The notes under the pieces are model-generated. The model worked only from the letters and a program-made list of their open reading frames with translations. It was not told where the DNA came from and made no database searches. Shown here piece after piece: positions 41,600 through 51,695 of a DNA stretch of 64,000 nt. The number at the start of each line of letters is the position of its first letter. The stretch's first letter is position 1. Position numbers and translations under genes: made by a program. The stretch comes from Candidatus Enterococcus ferrettii (GTDB taxonomy: Bacteria; Bacillota; Bacilli; Lactobacillales; Enterococcaceae), in the NCBI RefSeq assembly GCF_017377655.1, contig NZ_JAFREL010000047.1, forward strand, positions 45,982-109,981, read 5' to 3'.

Positions 41600-42469
41600 A
41601 TGCCAGTAGTATCAGGAGCTGAATTTTTAAAAGCTGCACGTGAAGGTGGATACGCAGTCGGTGGATTCAACACAAACAATTTAGAATGGACGCAAGCAAT
41701 CTTGCGCGCGGCTGAAGCTAAAAAAGCACCCGTTCTTATCCAAACTTCAATGGGCGCTGCTAAATACATGGGCGGTTATAAAATTGCAAAAGATATTGTT
41801 TGCGATTTAGTAGAGTCTATGAATATCACTGTTCCAGTTGCAATTCACTTAGACCACGGTTCTTACGAAGCTGCTTTAGAATGTATTGAAGTTGGTTACA
41901 CTTCAGTTATGTTCGATGGTTCTCATTTGCCATTCGAAGAAAACTTGAAATTGGCTAAAGACGTTGTAGCGAAAGCTCATGCTAAAGGTGTTTCAGTTGA
42001 ATGTGAAGTTGGTTCAATTGGTGGAGAAGAAGACGGAATCATCGGTGCTGGTGAATTAGCTGACATTGACGAATGTGTACAAATGGTTGGAACAGGTATC
42101 GACTACCTAGCATGTGGTATCGGTAATATTCACGGTGTATACCCTGAAAACTGGAAAGGCCTAGCATTCGATCATTTACAAGCAATTGCTGATGCTGTAG
42201 GTTCTGATGTACCATTAGTATTACATGGTGGTTCTGGTATTCCTCAAGAACAAATCCAAAAAGCTATCTCAATGGGTGTTTCTAAAGTGAATGTTAACAC
42301 TGAATTTCAATTATCATTTGCTAAAGCAACTCGTGAATATATCGAAGCTGGCAAAGATAAAGAAGGAAAAGGATTCGACCCTCGTAAATTATTGGCACCA
42401 GGTGTTGCAGCAATCGTTAAAGATGCTGAAGAACACATTGACTGGTTCGGTTCTGCAAACAAAGCTTAA
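41600..42469 (+). CDS. fba: Fructose-bisphosphate aldolase, class II
   Basis: The 289-residue enzyme cleaves fructose-1,6-bisphosphate. The zinc and catalytic residues are in AIHLDHGSYE (Asp85, His86), and VECEVGSIGGEED and VLHGGSGIPQEQIQKAI are class II signatures. GGAGGAATTTTTT precedes the ATG. Codon use is strongly biased as in other glycolytic genes here. In Bacillus fba also lies upstream of murAB, rho and rpmE, so the order is conserved. Confidence 0.97.
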   Translation: MPVVSGAEFLKAAREGGYAVGGFNTNNLEWTQAILRAAEAKKAPVLIQTSMGAAKYMGGYKIAKDIVCDLVESMNITVPVAIHLDHGSYEAALECIEVGYTSVMFDGSHLPFEENLKLAKDVVAKAHAKGVSVECEVGSIGGEEDGIIGAGELADIDECVQMVGTGIDYLACGIGNIHGVYPENWKGLAFDHLQAIADAVGSDVPLVLHGGSGIPQEQIQKAISMGVSKVNVNTEFQLSFAKATREYIEAGKDKEGKGFDPRKLLAPGVAAIVKDAEEHIDWFGSANKA

Positions 42470-42484
42470 TTTTGCTTAAGTATT

Positions 42485-42514
42485 AAACCTCGGATATTTT
42501 ATCTGAGGTTTTTC
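42485..42514 (+). terminator. Terminator of fba
   Basis: AACCTCGGATA and TATCTGAGGTT form an 11-bp stem (one G-U), followed by TTTTTC. Confidence 0.85.
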
Positions 42515-42683
42515 TTTTACTCTAAAAGCATAAGATCTGTTAAAATATCTTTTTGTGACATACTTTAACAGAAATGAGTTAAAGTTCTCTTTCGTATGAA
42601 GGAAAATACCTGTTTGTTTCGGAGAACAATACTACTATTTATAAATCCTTTAGTAATTCAGCCGTTAATTTATGAGTACTATC

Positions 42684-42712
42684 TTTTTTACTGAACTATT
42701 ATGTGCTAAAAT
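42684..42712 (+). promoter_or_regulatory. Candidate promoter of murA2-rho
   Basis: TAAAAT at 42707-42712 is preceded by TGC (extended -10); the -35 position holds only a run of T. It lies 50 bases before the start codon. Confidence 0.45.
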
Positions 42713-42761
42713 GAAAGATGGTCTACATGTAAAATGTAAATAACTTAATAGGTGAATATAG

Positions 42762-44030
42762 ATGAAAAAAATTGTAATTCATGGCGGAAAGCCATTAAAA
42801 GGTGAAGTAACAATCAGCGGGGCAAAAAATAGTGCCGTTGCTTTAATTCCAGCAGCAATCATGGCGGATTCTCCCGTCGTGTTAGAAGGTGTACCAGACA
42901 TTCAAGACGTGCATTCATTGATTGAGATTTTGGAAATCATGGGTGCAACAGTAAAATTTGAAGACAATCGAATGGAAATTGATCCAAGCAAGATCGTATC
43001 AATTCCAATGCCTAGCGGAAAGATCAATTCTTTGCGTGCCTCATACTATTTTATGGGTGCATTATTAGGTAAATTTGGTGAGGCTGTCGTTGGTTTGCCC
43101 GGCGGCTGTTTTTTAGGCCCTCGTCCAATTGATTTGCACATAAAAGGTTTTGAGAGTTTGGGTGCAGATGTTTCCAATGAGCATGGGGTAATTTATTTGC
43201 GTACGGATGAAGAAGGAATGAAGGGCGATCGTATCTTTATGGATGTAGTATCCATAGGTGCTACAATAAACGTTATGTTGGCAGCAGTAAAAGCCAAAGG
43301 TAGAACGATTATTGAAAATGCAGCGCGTGAACCTGAAATTATTGATGTCGCTACTTTACTGAACAATATGGGCGCGAAGATTCGTGGAGCTGGTACAGAT
43401 GAAATTCGAATTGAGGGAGTCGATGAATTACATGGCTGTATTCATTCGATTATTCCTGACCGGATTGAAGCAGGAACTTATTTGTCATTGGCAGCATCTT
43501 TGGGACAAGGCATAAAAATCAATAATGTCATTTATGAGCATATTGAGAGCTTTATTGCTAAACTAGAAGAGATGGGTGTTAAGATGAATATCTCTGAAGA
43601 CAGTATTGATGTACTGCCCTCAGAAGGTTTAAGAGCCGTTGATATTACCACATCGCCATATCCGGGTTTTGCGACTGATTTACAGCAGCCAATTACTCCT
43701 TTGCTATTAACAACTGGAGGTACTGCTGAAATAATTGATACAATTTATTCAAAACGGATCAATCATATTCCAGAGCTTGTTAGAATGGGCGCAGACGCGA
43801 CTGTCGAAGGAAATATGATTGTCCTAAATGGACCTAGCAAATTACATGGTGCAGAAGTAGTTGCTTCTGATTTGCGTGCAGGGGCTTGTTTAGTGATTGC
43901 TGGATTAATGGCGGAAGGAACCACTACTATTTATAACGTTGAATATATTTTGCGTGGTTATGATCATATTATTGATAAGTTAACTTCACTTGGAGCTACG
44001 ATTGAAATGATTGAGGAAGAGGAAAAATAA
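42762..44030 (+). CDS. murA2: UDP-N-acetylglucosamine 1-carboxyvinyltransferase (MurA2/MurZ type)
   Basis: The 422-residue enzyme transfers enolpyruvate to UDP-GlcNAc, the first committed step of peptidoglycan synthesis. [18 protein letters not shown] is the substrate-binding start, and [13 protein letters not shown] contains Cys116, the residue alkylated by fosfomycin in sensitive enzymes. Low-GC Gram-positives have two paralogues; the position before rho identifies this one as MurZ (murAB). The stop overlaps the rho start by one base. Confidence 0.95.
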   Translation: MKKIVIHGGKPLKGEVTISGAKNSAVALIPAAIMADSPVVLEGVPDIQDVHSLIEILEIMGATVKFEDNRMEIDPSKIVSIPMPSGKINSLRASYYFMGALLGKFGEAVVGLPGGCFLGPRPIDLHIKGFESLGADVSNEHGVIYLRTDEEGMKGDRIFMDVVSIGATINVMLAAVKAKGRTIIENAAREPEIIDVATLLNNMGAKIRGAGTDEIRIEGVDELHGCIHSIIPDRIEAGTYLSLAASLGQGIKINNVIYEHIESFIAKLEEMGVKMNISEDSIDVLPSEGLRAVDITTSPYPGFATDLQQPITPLLLTTGGTAEIIDTIYSKRINHIPELVRMGADATVEGNMIVLNGPSKLHGAEVVASDLRAGACLVIAGLMAEGTTTIYNVEYILRGYDHIIDKLTSLGATIEMIEEEEK

Positions 44031-45325
44031 TGAGCGATTACTTAACAATGGCTGAGCTTGAAAACAAAACGCTTAAGGAAATTTACACTTATGCGCGAGG
44101 CTTCAAGATTCCTTACTACAGCCAAATGAACAAAAAGGAATTGGCGCTAGCGGTAATCCGTGCGCAGGCAGAAAAGCAAGGCTTCTTTATTATGGAAGGG
44201 GTCTTGGACATTGTCGGTCAAGATGGTTATGGCTTCTTACGTCCGATTAACTACGGTTCAAGTGCTGAGGATATTTATATTTCATCCTCTCAGATTCGTC
44301 GCTTCGGTTTACGTAACGGGGACAAGGTTGCTGGTAAGGCACGACCGCCTAAAGAATCTGAACGTTATTATGGACTAATGCATGTGGAAAGCGTTAATGG
44401 TAAAGATCCAGAAGAGGCCAAGGAACGCCCGCATTTTCCAGCGCTAACTGCCTTATATCCTGATAGACAAATAACCTTAGAAACTACTCCAGGACGTCTC
44501 TCAACACGAATGATCGACATTTTTTCTCCTGTCGGTTTTGGCCAACGTGGATTAATTGTTGCACCTCCGAAGGCCGGTAAAACTTCCATTATTAAAGAAA
44601 TTGCCAACGGAATTACTGATAATTACCCTGATGTAGAATTAATCGTTCTTTTGGTCGATGAAAGGCCAGAGGAAGTAACAGATCTTGAACGTAGTGTTAA
44701 AGGAGATGTTGTGTATTCAACATTTGATCAACAACCACAAAATCATACTAGAGTGTCTGAACTTGTTTTAGAACGCGCGATGCGACTAGTGGAAGATAAA
44801 CGCGATGTAGTTATTTTGATGGATAGTATTACCCGCTTAGCACGTGCCTACAATTTGGTGGTTCCACCAAGCGGACGTACGTTAAGTGGTGGTATTGACC
44901 CTGCCGCTTTGTATAAACCGAAGAAATTTTTTGGTGCGGCTCGAAATATTGAAGAAGGTGGAAGTCTGACGATTTTAGCAACTGCCTTAGTCGATACAGG
45001 TAGTCGGATGGACGATGTAATTTACGAAGAGTTCAAAGGAACAGGTAATCTAGAGCTTCAGCTTTCTCGGGAACTGTCTGAACGTCGCGTCTTCCCGGCT
45101 ATTGACATCAAGAAATCAGGAACACGAAAAGAAGAATTACTTATGGCACCTGAAAAATTGGAAGAAATTTGGAAAATACGTAAGAACATGGTGGGAGACT
45201 CTCTGGAATACACTAATCAGTTTATTACCTTCTTGAAAAAATCCAAAAACAACCAAGCCTTTTTCGATGCTTTCAAAGATGTGTCATTTGGTAATCGGAC
45301 ACCGCGAAAAAATCTAAAAAGATAA
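44030..45325 (+). CDS. rho: Transcription termination factor Rho
   Basis: The 431-residue product has an N-terminal RNA-binding CSD-like domain ([19 protein letters not shown] near 55) and a RecA-like ATPase with P-loop [10 protein letters not shown], Walker [17 protein letters not shown], and the Q/R-loop [20 protein letters not shown]. It is a hexameric RNA helicase that ends transcription. No insertion in the N-terminal domain is visible. The start overlaps the murA2 stop (TAATG), implying coupling. Confidence 0.97.
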   Translation: MSDYLTMAELENKTLKEIYTYARGFKIPYYSQMNKKELALAVIRAQAEKQGFFIMEGVLDIVGQDGYGFLRPINYGSSAEDIYISSSQIRRFGLRNGDKVAGKARPPKESERYYGLMHVESVNGKDPEEAKERPHFPALTALYPDRQITLETTPGRLSTRMIDIFSPVGFGQRGLIVAPPKAGKTSIIKEIANGITDNYPDVELIVLLVDERPEEVTDLERSVKGDVVYSTFDQQPQNHTRVSELVLERAMRLVEDKRDVVILMDSITRLARAYNLVVPPSGRTLSGGIDPAALYKPKKFFGAARNIEEGGSLTILATALVDTGSRMDDVIYEEFKGTGNLELQLSRELSERRVFPAIDIKKSGTRKEELLMAPEKLEEIWKIRKNMVGDSLEYTNQFITFLKKSKNNQAFFDAFKDVSFGNRTPRKNLKR

Positions 45326-45354
45326 TTGCATTCATGAATCTTTCATGATAGTAT
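45326..45354 (+). promoter_or_regulatory. Candidate promoter of rpmE2
   Basis: TTGCAT (45326-45331) and TAGTAT (45349-45354) are 17 bp apart. The spacer holds part of a direct repeat TTCATGA at 45331-45337 and 45342-45348. Confidence 0.45.
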
Positions 45355-45423
45355 ATATCTGTTGCTTATTGCAAACAAACTCTGATTCAGCAAATGTTTC
45401 AGGGCAAAGGAGCGAAAAAAACT

Positions 45424-45687
45424 ATGAAACAAGAAATTCATCCAAATTACCATCCAGTAGTATTTATGGATTCAACAACTGGTTTCAAATTCTTGTCAGG
45501 GTCTACTAAGAACTCTCAAGAAACAGTTGAGTGGGAAGATGGAAACACATATCCATTAATCCGTGTCGAAGTTACTTCTGACTCTCATCCATTCTACACT
45601 GGACGTCAAAAATTTACTCAAGCAGATGGACGTGTCGACCGTTTCAACAAGAAATACGGTCTCAAAGACGCAAACGCTGGAGAATAA
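45424..45687 (+). CDS. rpmE2: 50S ribosomal protein L31 type B
   Basis: The 87-residue product is the zinc-independent form: [24 protein letters not shown], then [23 protein letters not shown], with no CxxC motifs. ATG 45424 follows AAAGGAG; an upstream ATG in the same frame is not used by the family. In bacteria with both L31 forms the type B is made under zinc shortage; here it occupies the ordinary rho-rpmE site, so it is probably the main copy. Confidence 0.95.
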   Translation: MKQEIHPNYHPVVFMDSTTGFKFLSGSTKNSQETVEWEDGNTYPLIRVEVTSDSHPFYTGRQKFTQADGRVDRFNKKYGLKDANAGE

Positions 45688-45722
45688 GACAAAAACAAAA
45701 AGTATTGAATTATCAATGCTTA

Positions 45723-45757
45723 GAGAACCTTCCTGCTCTCAGGGAGGTTCTTTTTTT
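45723..45757 (+). terminator. Terminator of rpmE2
   Basis: GAACCTTCCTG and CAGGGAGGTTC form an 11-bp stem (one G-U) around CTCT, followed by seven T. Confidence 0.87.
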
Positions 45758-45803
45758 GAATCAATAATGAAAAGCAACATGGGACTTAATTCATTGAAGA
45801 TAA

Positions 45804-46154
45804 CTATTTCTTAAAGAAGAAGCTCCCCCAAAAAATTCCAATACCTTGTGCTAATAAGAAAAGAAATAAGAGCAAGGTAATAGTTAAGTAAGGCGAGTGG
45901 AGGGTGTGTGGTGTTTGAAACAGTCCTTTTACTCTAGTCAGTACAAAAGAGATGACAAAATTTAAAAGATTTGAGATAACTAAAGCTGGAAGCTGCCTAG
46001 TTTTTATGGAATAAAATCCTAAGAAAGCAGTTATCATAACTGATACGATAATTCCAGTCAGAGAATCCAAATAATAATCAACAATTAGTGATAGGTGGAC
46101 GTAAGGAAGCAGTAAATAAAGGAAAGGAATTTTTTGTATGTAGCAATTGTTCAT
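45804..46154 (-). CDS. Small membrane protein of unknown function
   Basis: The 116-residue product has about four hydrophobic segments (near 8-22, 30-48, 55-75 and 88-112) and few charged residues. No family is recognised. AAAGGAG lies seven bases before ATG 46154 on the minus strand, supporting translation. It is divergent from the next small membrane protein gene, and shares the intergenic region with it. Confidence 0.65.
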   Translation of the reverse strand: MNNCYIQKIPFLYLLLPYVHLSLIVDYYLDSLTGIIVSVMITAFLGFYSIKTRQLPALVISNLLNFVISFVLTRVKGLFQTPHTLHSPYLTITLLLFLFLLAQGIGIFWGSFFFKK

Positions 46155-46235
46155 AGAGTAGCTCCTTTTATAGTATGTTTGGTTATTTTATGTTTTTTTC
46201 AGCGTTATTTCAATGCTATTTCTTCTTTTTTGTAC

Positions 46236-46241
46236 TATAAT
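46236..46241 (+). promoter_or_regulatory. Candidate -10 box for the small membrane protein gene at 46339
   Basis: TATAAT lies 98 bases before the start codon on the plus strand. No clear -35 box was seen. Confidence 0.3.
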
Positions 46242-46338
46242 GAAAAATAATTTAGCTAGTTATCAAGAAAACGTAAGCAGTTTGTGAGAAAATTCAAACA
46301 GTACCACAATTCCATGAATTAGAAGGAAGTATGCCACA

Positions 46339-46797
46339 ATGAAAAAGAACTTATCGCGTCTCTATTTATTATTTTGGTTAGTTCCGTTAGTCGTGTCTCC
46401 GTTTCAGTGGTTCAGCTCGATTGTTCAAGATGTTGAAATCTTTCGACCAATAGATGGAACGGGTATTCTTGTGGCTAAAAATTTTGGAACATTAGCTGTT
46501 TTCTATTTTTTATTACTGGCTGCGATGTTGGTTTCAGAATTTTTCCAAAAGAATGATGTTCTTCAGGTAGTTATCATTGGACTCCAAATTATGTTTTCAA
46601 CAATTTTTTTTATGTTGCCGCGTATAATAATCGGTCCAACTGGTCTCGCTCAATCCGGAATGAGTGATGTTGATTTTTATTTAAAAGCACTGCTTTTATC
46701 GATTGAACCAAGTTATATGATCGCGTTGTTTTCTTTAGTAATTTCGGTGTTTTTATACTTTACGTTCAATATTTGTCTAAGAAATAAATCAGTATAG
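46339..46797 (+). CDS. Membrane protein of unknown function
   Basis: The 152-residue product has four predicted membrane segments: near 8-28, 50-66, 75-95 and 125-147. The first loop carries the conserved-looking FRPIDGTGILVAKNFGT. GAAGGAAG lies nine bases before the ATG. It precedes an aminotransferase gene but has no recognised link to it. Confidence 0.7.
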   Translation: MKKNLSRLYLLFWLVPLVVSPFQWFSSIVQDVEIFRPIDGTGILVAKNFGTLAVFYFLLLAAMLVSEFFQKNDVLQVVIIGLQIMFSTIFFMLPRIIIGPTGLAQSGMSDVDFYLKALLLSIEPSYMIALFSLVISVFLYFTFNICLRNKSV

Positions 46798-46849
46798 GAC
46801 TTTACTAAATTTCTTATTATGATAATATGATTAGAAATGGAGGGGTAGT

Positions 46850-48019
46850 ATGAACAAATTAGACAAACGATTTAATCCAAATGTATACAAGATTGCGGTC
46901 TCTTTGATACGTCAATTTGACGAGCAGGTTTCCGGTATTCCAAATGTGCTGAAATTGACTTTGGGAGAACCGGATTTCAATACACCTGAGCATATAAAGA
47001 CCGCGGGTGAACAAGCTATTAAAGAAAATTATAGTCACTATACAGGTATGTCTGGTTTACTAGATGTTCGTGATGCGGCTAGTCAGTTTGTTGCTCAAAA
47101 ATATGATGTAGCTTACAACAGTCAAACTGAGGTTTTAGTCACAGTAGGAGCCACTGAAGCTATTTCAGCGAGTCTATTAGCGATTTTAGAACCTGGAGAC
47201 AAGGTTCTGTTGCCAGCGCCTACTTATCCTGGCTACGAGCCTTTAATTCTGTTAGCAGACGCTGAACCAGTATATATTGACACACGGGACAGCGATTTTG
47301 TATTAACACCAGAACAAGTGGACCAAGCAATGGAGGAGCATGGTGATGCTGTTAAGGCAATTATCATTACTTCCCCATCAAATCCTACAGGTGTAGCTTA
47401 TGATGAAACAGAAGTTAAAGCATTGGCTGACACTTTGGCTAAATATGATGTGTTTGTTATTAGTGATGAAATATACAGTGAATTAAATTATGAGATGAAA
47501 CACGTATCCTTTGCTAAATACTTAAGAGAACAAACCATTTTAATCAATGGTTTATCAAAATCACATGCGATGACTGGCTGGAGAATTGGATTTATCTTTG
47601 CTCCGGAAAGTTTAACGGCACAGATTATCAAAGTTCATCAATATCTAGTAACTGCAGCTTCTACTATTTCTCAAAAGGCTGCAGTACGTGCCTTGATTCA
47701 AGGAATGTCTGACGGAGAAGTGATGCGGGAAGAATATCGCAAACGTCGGGATTACTTATACAAAGAAATGACGGATCTGGGTTTTCAAGTTGCTCGTCCA
47801 TCGGGAGCTTTCTATCTTTTTGCTAAAATTCCGGAACAATTTGGCACAGATTCAATGGGTTTCTGTTTAGATTTGGCAAAAAAGAACCAGCTAGCGGTTA
47901 TTCCTGGTATTGCCTTTGGCGAAGAAGGTGAGGGATATATTCGTCTTAGCTATGCTGCTTCTTTAGAAGACTTAGAAGAAGCGACGAAACGATTAAGGGC
48001 TTATGTAGAAGGTAAGTAG
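46850..48019 (+). CDS. Pyridoxal-phosphate aminotransferase class I (AraT/PatA-like)
   Basis: The 389-residue product has the fold-type I pattern: LTLGEPDFNTPEHIK at the N-terminus, SHYTGMSGLLDVRDAA, the PLP-binding ITSPSNPTGVAYDE and VISDEIYSELNY, and the Schiff-base Lys in NGLSKSHAMTGWRIG. It resembles the aromatic or broad-range aminotransferases of lactic bacteria (AraT). The true amino acid cannot be set from sequence. GGAGGGG precedes the ATG. A hairpin terminator overlaps its stop. Confidence 0.9.
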   Translation: MNKLDKRFNPNVYKIAVSLIRQFDEQVSGIPNVLKLTLGEPDFNTPEHIKTAGEQAIKENYSHYTGMSGLLDVRDAASQFVAQKYDVAYNSQTEVLVTVGATEAISASLLAILEPGDKVLLPAPTYPGYEPLILLADAEPVYIDTRDSDFVLTPEQVDQAMEEHGDAVKAIIITSPSNPTGVAYDETEVKALADTLAKYDVFVISDEIYSELNYEMKHVSFAKYLREQTILINGLSKSHAMTGWRIGFIFAPESLTAQIIKVHQYLVTAASTISQKAAVRALIQGMSDGEVMREEYRKRRDYLYKEMTDLGFQVARPSGAFYLFAKIPEQFGTDSMGFCLDLAKKNQLAVIPGIAFGEEGEGYIRLSYAASLEDLEEATKRLRAYVEGK

Positions 48020-48045
48020 AAGCAGGGTTTCCCTGCTTCTTTTTT
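48019..48045 (+). terminator. Terminator of the aminotransferase gene
   Basis: GAAGCAGGG and CCCTGCTTC form a 9-bp perfect stem around TTT, followed by six T. Confidence 0.88.
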
Positions 48046-48070
48046 CACTTAAATACAGGGGGCGACACTA

Positions 48071-48610
48071 TTGGAGAGTCAAGCAGTATTAGATTTTTGG
48101 TTTACAGAGTCAATGCCGAAGCAATGGTTTGCTAAAGATGAAAGCTTTGATCAAAAGATTTGTGAACGTTTTGTACTCTTGCATAGACAGGCATCGCAAG
48201 GTGAGAAGGCATTCTGGCGCGAAACTATTCAAGGAAGATTAGCTGAAATTCTGGTTTTAGATCAATTTTCACGAAACTTGTTTCGTGAGGATCCCCGAGC
48301 TTTTGCTTACGATGGCATGGCTCTAGTATTAGCACAAGAAGCAATCGTTAAAGAGGAATTAAGAGAGTTGACTGTTGAAGAGCGTTCGTTTGTTTATATG
48401 CCTTTTATGCATTCAGAGTCACTAGCCATTCATGAGCAAGCGATGATATTATTCTCAGAAACGGGAATGGAAAATAGTTTAGATTTTGAAAAACGTCATC
48501 GTGATATTATTGAACGCTTTGGCCGTTATCCTCATCGAAATGCTGTACTGAATCGTCCTTCGACGCAAGAAGAGTTGTCCTTTCTAAAAGAACCCAATTC
48601 ATCTTTCTAA
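48071..48610 (+). CDS. DUF924 family protein
   Basis: The 179-residue product fits DUF924: VLDFWFTESMPKQWFAKD at the start, then GRLAEILVLDQFSRNLFRED, YMPFMHSESLAIHEQ, and the C-terminal HRDIIERFGRYPHRNAVLNR. The fold is TPR-like, and the function is unknown. The start is TTG 48071 after CAGGGGGCG, a rather weak ribosome site. It is a single-gene unit. Confidence 0.85.
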   Translation: MESQAVLDFWFTESMPKQWFAKDESFDQKICERFVLLHRQASQGEKAFWRETIQGRLAEILVLDQFSRNLFREDPRAFAYDGMALVLAQEAIVKEELRELTVEERSFVYMPFMHSESLAIHEQAMILFSETGMENSLDFEKRHRDIIERFGRYPHRNAVLNRPSTQEELSFLKEPNSSF

Positions 48611-48612
48611 GA

Positions 48613-48655
48613 AAGAGGCTTCTGTAGTAGGAGTTTGCTACGGAAGTCTCTTTTT
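48613..48655 (+). terminator. Terminator of the DUF924 gene
   Basis: AGAGGCTTC and GGAAGTCTCT pair, with GTAG and CTAC as inner stem, followed by TTTTTC. Confidence 0.75.
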
Positions 48656-49010
48656 CTATTATATTAAGTAGGTATAAATACCAGCGATAGTTGAAAAAGT
48701 CAACGAAATCTTTTAGTCGTCCAACCAAGATTATTCCAAATGAGGCAAATCAGAAATTTCGATTAATTGAGCAGTCAAAAAGGCTTTAGCATCTTGGGAA
48801 GAGTTTTAATTGATTTGCTCGTTGCTGTGATAAGGAATAGTCAACAATTTCTTTACACCGCTGAAGTTTTTCGTCAAAAGTTGGAAAATAGAAATTCATC
48901 TGCTTTACTAAAAATTTACAGTCCTTAACAATTCATTTACACGAACTCCATCTTGCCTTAACGTTCACTTGTTAAAGTCGAAATGTACCAAAAACAAAGG
49001 AGCGTGTGAA
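48656..49010 (+). other. Upstream region of pstS
   Basis: There is no coding frame with a ribosome site. The last 110 bases hold Pho-box-like direct repeats. Nothing else was recognised in the first 240 bases. Confidence 0.5.
48904..48941 (+). promoter_or_regulatory. Pho-box-like direct repeats upstream of pstS
   Basis: Four hexamers lie 10-11 bp apart on one face of the helix: TTTACT (48904), TTTACA (48915), TTAACA (48925) and TTTACA (48936). They match the Gram-positive PhoP consensus TTAACA repeats. They are 70-107 bases before the pstS start. A PhoPR-like system is encoded convergently just downstream. Confidence 0.7.
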
Positions 49011-49892
49011 ATGAAAAAATTATTAGCAGCATTATTTGTATCCAGCATTTTATTAGCCGGCTGCGGTTCAGGCGGAAATACTAATGAATCATCAGAAAGT
49101 GGTTCAAGTGCTTCAGATGGTGCAAAAATCACAGCAGTTGGATCTACTGCTTTGCAGCCTTTAGTGGATGCAGCCCAAGAAAGCTTTACACAAGAAAATC
49201 CTACAGTTCAAATTTCTGTCCAAGGTGGTGGAAGCGGAACTGGTTTAAGTCAAGTATCAGGAGGCGCAGTTGAGATTGGTAACTCCGATGTCTTTGCGGA
49301 AGAGAAAGATGGAATTGATGCTGAAAAATTAGTTGATCATCGTGTAGCAGTTGTTGGCTTTGCACCAGTTGTTAATAAGGATGTTGGTGTGAAGGACATT
49401 ACCAAAGAACAGCTGGTTGATATTTTCACTGGTAAAATTACTAACTGGAAAGATGTTGGTGGTAAGGACCAAGAGATAGCAGTAGTGAATCGTGCCAGCG
49501 GAAGTGGAACACGAGCAACTTTTGAAAAATGGGGCTTGGATGGTGCTGAACCAGTACAATCACAAGAGCAGGATTCTTCAGGAACAGTGAAGAAGATTGT
49601 TGCGGATACACCTGGAGCGGTCAGTTATTTAGCACTTTCTTACTTGGATGACAGCTTACAGGCGTTGAAATTGGATGGTGTGGAAGCAAACGAGAAAACT
49701 ATTGCTAATAATGACTGGCCCATCTGGTCGTATGAACATATGTACACGAATGGCGAACCTAAGGGCGAATTAGCGAAATTCTTAGAATACATGGTTTCTG
49801 AAGACGTTCAATCAGGTCCGGTTAAGGAATTAGGTTATCTACCAATTACTTCAATGAAAATTGAACGAGATGCAGAAGGAAACGTAAAATAG
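49011..49892 (+). CDS. pstS: Phosphate ABC transporter substrate-binding lipoprotein
   Basis: The 293-residue product is a lipoprotein: MKKLLAALFVSSILLAGCGS with the lipobox LAGC, then a Ser/Asn/Glu-rich linker, then a PstS domain with ITAVGSTALQPLVDAA, VSGGAVEIGNSDVFAE, and VNRASGSGTRATFEKW, which carry phosphate-binding residues. It captures phosphate outside the membrane for a PstCAB importer. No pstCAB genes follow, so this may be one of several PstS copies. ATG 49011 follows AAAGGAG with eight bases. Confidence 0.94.
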   Translation: MKKLLAALFVSSILLAGCGSGGNTNESSESGSSASDGAKITAVGSTALQPLVDAAQESFTQENPTVQISVQGGGSGTGLSQVSGGAVEIGNSDVFAEEKDGIDAEKLVDHRVAVVGFAPVVNKDVGVKDITKEQLVDIFTGKITNWKDVGGKDQEIAVVNRASGSGTRATFEKWGLDGAEPVQSQEQDSSGTVKKIVADTPGAVSYLALSYLDDSLQALKLDGVEANEKTIANNDWPIWSYEHMYTNGEPKGELAKFLEYMVSEDVQSGPVKELGYLPITSMKIERDAEGNVK

Positions 49893-49941
49893 ACAAAAAA
49901 GCATTCGTATCAGAAACTTTTTGATACGAATGCTTTTTGTC
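49893..49941. terminator. Bidirectional terminator between pstS and the sensor kinase gene
   Basis: ACAAAAAAGCATTCGTATCA pairs with TGATACGAATGCTTTTTGT, a 17 to 20-bp stem with A/T runs on both sides. It ends both convergent genes. Confidence 0.88.
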
Positions 49942-49955
49942 GTGCAAAAATTGTG

Positions 49956-51695
49956 TTATTGAAGTGGCAGAGTCAGAGTGAAAGTCGAACCTAACTGAGG
50001 ATGGCTTTCTACCGTAATAGTACCGCCTAAAATTTGGCTATACTCACGGACAATCGCCAAACCAAGTCCAGTTCCTCCAGAATGACGACTGCGTGCACGA
50101 TCCACCCGATAAAAGCGCTCAAAAATTCTTTCCTGATCGTCTTTTGCAATACCAATACCAAAATCTGTAACTGAAAAAATCAAATTTTGATTATCCATTT
50201 GATAATTAATTGTGATCGTTCCTTTTTCGGGCGAATACTGAATAGCATTTTCTAGTAGATTTTTAATAACTGGCTGGAAGAAAATTATCCGAGTAAGGAA
50301 GAAACTGTTTTCGGGCCCATGAATTCTGACCTCTATTTGCTTTTTGTCCAACAAATGCTGATACATCTCAATTTGTTGGTGAATGAAATCAGACAATTCA
50401 ATTGTTTGGAGCTCTTCAGGAATATGTTCACTGTCCTTGGAAAGCTCGATAATATCTTGAATTAATCGCTGTAATCGTAAAGCGTCCTTTTGCATTATTG
50501 TCAAAAATTCAGTTGTTAACGCTGGATCTTCCTTGGCACCATCTAGTAGGGTTTCAGTGAAGCCGATTAAGGATGTGACTGGCGTCTTTAGTTCATGAGA
50601 AACATTACCTACAAAATCCCGTTGAATTTTCTCTAAATGACGAACATGAGTCAAGTCATAGACTGTTCCCATTACCTGATCGCCAGTTGCAGTATTTTCC
50701 AAATAACGCAAACGCACATCCAAATCTCGCTTATCTGGCTGCTTTAAACCGATTTCCTGATGAACTTGGTTTTTCTCTAACATAATTTGTTGAATCAACT
50801 GAATTAACTTATGATCCTCAATGACTTCCCAATAATAATGCTGATTAGCAGCACCAACCTGCAAAATTTCCTCCATAGTAGGATTAATCATGAAAAATTT
50901 TCCTTGTTCATCAATAATAAAGACACCAATCATTAATTCATGAAAGAGTGTTTTAAATTGCTCTTCTGTGGCAGTAAAGGCAGCATAGGTCTGATTTAAT
51001 TGCTCGCTTAGCTGATTAATTGTTACATACAGTTCTTGCCAGCTGTTAGAATTCTGAACGACATAGTTGCTTTTCTCAGGCTCGGCAACCATCCTTTTCA
51101 AGACGGGTAGTACAGTTTCCAAAGGACGGTTTCGCTGATAAATGAGATACGCAATGCTCCCATATAATACTAAATAGAATAAAAGCAGAACAACGAACAT
51201 AGACCTTCTAAAATTCATCGTTTGCTGTGCAAAGGCTGCAGTACTTTTGGCAACACGCAGCACGCCGATTAATCGTGTCTCTTGCTGAATTGGTTGCGCA
51301 GTATATAGCAATTCTTCCTTTAAGGTATCACTATAACGAACCGAAGTGCCAACCGTATTACTACTTAGCACAGTTTTGACTTCGGGCCGATTATCACGGC
51401 TGCCCGTTAAATGAGGATAAACGGAATCATAAAGAACGGAGCCTTCATTGTCCATGATAGTAATCCGCTCATCCAATTCTTCTCCATATTGCTGCATAAT
51501 TTCTAAATTATTTTTTGCTCCCAGATCGCTTAGATCAAGCTGGCTTAAAAGTAATTTTCCGTTGCCAGTAAGAAATTCTTCCTGCTGGTTGATCAACTCC
51601 TTGTTATAGAAGTAATCAGCTAAACGCCATGTTCCAAAAAACAATCCGGCAACGACGATAAATAGCAAGAGGTAATCGAATTTCGGCTTTCTCAT
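49956..51695 (-). CDS. phoR: Sensor histidine kinase, PhoR/WalK-like
   Basis: The 579-residue product has two membrane segments (about 8-25 and 165-186), an extracytoplasmic sensor domain between them, a linker, a PAS domain (about 245-350), and a kinase core with His367 in NVSHELKTPVTSL, then DFGIGIAKDDQERIFERFYRVDRAR and SGGTGLGLAIVREY. The layout is that of PhoR. The phosphate role is inferred from the neighbouring pstS with a Pho box. It overlaps the regulator gene by four bases. Confidence 0.85.
   Translation of the reverse strand: MRKPKFDYLLLFIVVAGLFFGTWRLADYFYNKELINQQEEFLTGNGKLLLSQLDLSDLGAKNNLEIMQQYGEELDERITIMDNEGSVLYDSVYPHLTGSRDNRPEVKTVLSSNTVGTSVRYSDTLKEELLYTAQPIQQETRLIGVLRVAKSTAAFAQQTMNFRRSMFVVLLLFYLVLYGSIAYLIYQRNRPLETVLPVLKRMVAEPEKSNYVVQNSNSWQELYVTINQLSEQLNQTYAAFTATEEQFKTLFHELMIGVFIIDEQGKFFMINPTMEEILQVGAANQHYYWEVIEDHKLIQLIQQIMLEKNQVHQEIGLKQPDKRDLDVRLRYLENTATGDQVMGTVYDLTHVRHLEKIQRDFVGNVSHELKTPVTSLIGFTETLLDGAKEDPALTTEFLTIMQKDALRLQRLIQDIIELSKDSEHIPEELQTIELSDFIHQQIEMYQHLLDKKQIEVRIHGPENSFFLTRIIFFQPVIKNLLENAIQYSPEKGTITINYQMDNQNLIFSVTDFGIGIAKDDQERIFERFYRVDRARSRHSGGTGLGLAIVREYSQILGGTITVESHPQLGSTFTLTLPLQ

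Noticed and set aside
45326..45354. Zur-type zinc operator before rpmE2
   Set aside because: Only a direct repeat TTCATGA was seen, not the palindrome expected for Zur.
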